A stretch of DNA of 64,000 nucleotides from Himantopus leucocephalus (taxonomy: Eukaryota; Chordata; Aves; Charadriiformes; Recurvirostridae), in contig RSEF01000001.1 in the NCBI GenBank assembly GCA_003993805.1, positions 178,689,564 to 178,753,563 of the forward strand. The letters run 5' to 3'. The notes under the pieces are model-generated. The model ran no database searches, was not told the origin of the DNA, and was given only the letters and a program-made list of their open reading frames with translations. Both the position numbers and the translations under genes were made by a program. Below are positions 61,489-64,000 of the stretch, piece by piece. The stretch's first letter is position 1. Each line of letters opens with the position of its first letter.

Positions 61489-64000
61489 AGTTCTATAAAC
61501 TGTATGTTACCCATATTAAATTGCTTCAATGCCAGAGTTTATAACCTAGTAGGCTTCCTGGACTCTTCTTTTTGCCAAAATTAAGGAGTGATTTGTGATT
61601 TACTAAATAAGTAGGTAAATAAATAAGGAAGAATTTCAAAGTAACAATTCAGTAATGAAAAGTTTCAATAAAATATATGCCAGTAACATGGTAATTATTA
61701 CAAATATATTTGACTATCTTTTAATGCGCTTTGTTTCTCTTTCATTGCTGTATTTCATACCCAATAGCTTCACAATCATTTTCACTCCAGCACCAGCCCT
61801 CTCACCTAGTAATGCTCTGAGATGCAAATCCACTCCTGTGTTAATTCCAGTTCACCCCATACATTCCCAGTCATCTCTCATGGCTGTTTGCACAGAATAG
61901 TATATAACAGGTGCGCATGTGGGGTCTAAAGAAAAACATTCTCTCTTGTGTGGCATGTCAGGGCATCTCCAGATCTGTTTATTGCATGACCTTTCAGACT
62001 CTTCCAGAAGTCTGTAAGACAGCCTCCCTGTGACTGGGGTTTTCAATGTCTTTATCACACATGAAGTAAGGGTAGTTAATTACGTCTACTATACCAGCTT
62101 GTCATATATAAAATTTCAAGAATAGCTGCCAGTGAAGAAGCATTCATACCTTTATGCCAGAAAAAAAAAAAAAATGTTTTGCTATTGTTGCTAACTGTTC
62201 CCAGCTAAAAGTTGCTGGGAATAAAGGAGTACTGCTGAACTGGCCAGTTGTTTCCTCAAGAGGTAAGGAATCTTGAATTCCTGTGTTCATTGAGAGATAT
62301 GCATGTGGAATCTTTTTTTTTTTTTCCTTCATTTACCTTCACTTCCTTGTGAATAATTCTCTCCCTGTATTTCCTGCTCCATCCTGCAATATTGTTTCAC
62401 AGCACCCTGTGAAAATTGATACAACACAGAAGATACGATCCTTATTTCTCCCCCCCACACACACACCATTTTTAGCATGTTCCTCTAAATTTTCTTAATA
62501 ACTTGATGATTAAAATTGATAGGTGGCCTTCCACTGAGTCTCAAAACAGGTTGATAGTTGTATGTGAAACATGCTTAATAGCTGAAGCCAGCTTTTATGA
62601 GTAAAATGCTCAATATTGTTTTTAAAGTAAATTAAAATGTCAGCTTAATCTTATTCCTAACACTGGAAAAGGATGTAAACAGACTCTGAAATTTGTGAAG
62701 CTGCTGAGGTGAGTTTCTTACCAAACTGCTGCAGAAACTCCATTCAAGAAGTTGCAGGTTTTCCTTTATCATCTAACAATGCTTGTCTTCAAGCTACAAA
62801 CTACTGTCTTTCATTAATGAAAGCTTTACACATGTACACTGCTCTGTATTTTAAGGAATGAAGTAAAGTGGAGAGAACCAAAGAATGCAGAATAGAGGAA
62901 CAAGTAGTAATAACTGAATTCCAGTTCTGTGTCCATTTGTATAACTAATTACGTTTTTGATCAGCATAAAATAAAGATAAAAGTCAGTGTCTACGACGTG
63001 AGATTCTGAAAGACAGACACTCCACTTCCAGGTGTATAATTTGTTGTCATGTTTTAACAGCATCAGTAAAGATTCCTCCCCGCCCCACTTATGGCTGCTT
63101 TCCCAAACACGTTCACAGCTATTTAGAAGCCTTTCTCTCATAATGAGTAGGTTGCACAAAGCAGTGAAAGCTGCTTTACTATGAATATGCAAATTGCAAG
63201 TGACAGCACCAGTACAGCCTAAGAACCATCCAGGAGCTCTAGGTCTTGCAGATGTTCTAATTTTCCCAGCTGATTAAAAATACCCCCTAACAACAGCAGC
63301 TAATTATTGATGGGCAGATGCTGCTATCCTCACTCCATAAAGTGTCCTTTGAAAGACAAGACACTAAAGTTTCTGGTTGCAAATCTTACAAACTTGACTT
63401 CTATTCCTAAAAGGTGTAGGCATGCGCAAAACTTATGACTATAAAATTAATTTTGGGGAGGGAGTATTTAGTGTCTGCAGGACACAGTCATCATTTGCAT
63501 ATATAGACCTGACCTCACTACTAGATTTGCTGAAGTTAGCAGCCAAAATTGAGCTACATGAGCACATTGTTTCCATTTATTGCCCTGCCTTTGCCTATTT
63601 GGTATTTCTTACCCTGCAAATGCTTTGTGTCAATGACAGCCTTTCTGATTTTTTGATTTTAGAACCTATAGCATAATTGCATACGTTCAGATCAAACTAG
63701 TAATTTTCTTTGATATATTCTCAAGATATTTTTGATATATCAAATATAATAAAAAATCTAAGAAAATTTAGCAATAGTACTGTATACTGTATCATATAAT
63801 GCAGTACCCAACAATAAAACACAATCTAATACCTGTAACATAATAATTCAATATTGTTTTCAGAATATACAATTTGTCTGTTCTAATATTTTCCACCTTG
63901 AATACTTGCTGCTATTCTCTACAATGTTCAGAAAGTAAAATATATCTTCCTTTTTATTATAATTTCTACTCTCAATCTGTTTCCCTAAGGAAGAAATTCT
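61489..64000. other. non-coding unique sequence to the right edge
   Basis: No gene recognised. The 113-codon minus-strand frame at 62851-63192 has no domain I can place. It contains a 14-A run (62161-62174), an 8-bp-arm hairpin (62198-62221), a 14-T run (about 62312-62325), a C run with CA repeats (about 62449-62467), and the perfect palindrome TTTGATATATCAAA (63731-63744) in a very A/T-rich terminal stretch. Confidence 0.5.

Noticed and set aside
62161..62325. Poly(A) and poly(T) runs flanking about 140 bp with an internal hairpin, considered as an inverted insertion
   Set aside because: Apart from the homopolymers the flanks do not pair, and the inside matches no retrocopy that I recognise.
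62851..63192. 113-codon minus-strand frame
   Set aside because: No recognisable domain or context; chance length.
1..64000. CRISPR arrays, operons, bacterial insertion sequences or phage genes
   Set aside because: The window is animal nuclear DNA with CR1 elements. No spaced direct-repeat array, dense coding or bacterial signals were seen.
1..64000. Endogenous retrovirus or LTR elements
   Set aside because: I saw no LTR pair, primer-binding site or gag/pol/env-like reading. Reverse transcriptase-related coding seen here belongs to CR1, a non-LTR element.

Overview
This window looks like vertebrate, most probably bird, nuclear DNA from a gene-poor (intergenic or deep intronic) stretch. The reasons are ten remnants of the CR1 (chicken repeat 1) non-LTR retrotransposon, several with the diagnostic 8-bp tail repeats (ATTCTRTG-like) and the GGTTGGACTAGATGA-type 3' end; A/T-rich, CpG-poor background; scattered microsatellites; and no open reading frame longer than 134 codons outside transposon DNA or runs of N. 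I recognise no host protein-coding exon, tRNA, rRNA, CRISPR or bacterial-type operon. The CR1 copy at 55811-56578 and its relative at 53529-53868 resemble the CR1 type common in neognath birds; I do not name a species.

Layout. 1-1.24 kb: a CR1 fragment running off the left edge (minus strand) and an old, very diverged amniote-type CR1 (plus). 1.24-12.27 kb: unique sequence with a GATATA microsatellite, a diverged tandem duplication (11134-11270) and half of an old hairpin element. 12.27-12.36 kb: a CR1 split by a 10-N gap. 14.9-15.25 kb: a small CpG cluster followed by a strong splice-donor-like site, the only place that looks even slightly like a transcript start. 16.1-16.9 kb: a long CR1 3' portion. 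22.9-23.76 kb: an internal CR1 ORF2 piece (endonuclease end, linker, reverse transcriptase start) cut off by a second 10-N gap. 24-39 kb: unique sequence, with an old hairpin element (26764-26866) and an exact 68-bp duplication around a single N (37103-37239). 39.3-40.5 kb: a 1000-N gap abutting a CR1. 44.8-45.0 and 47.45-47.63 kb: two short CR1 3' ends. 52.5-53.87 kb: a second 1000-N gap abutting a CR1. 55.0-55.24 kb: another false-looking duplication around a single N. 55.8-56.58 kb: the best preserved CR1 ORF2 C-terminus. 56.6-64 kb: A/T-rich unique sequence.

No genes work together here. What the window does show is how CR1 copies broke this assembly: all four multi-base gaps touch a CR1, and two of the four single-N joins sit between near-identical overlapping contig ends. 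I found no convincing previously undescribed biological system.
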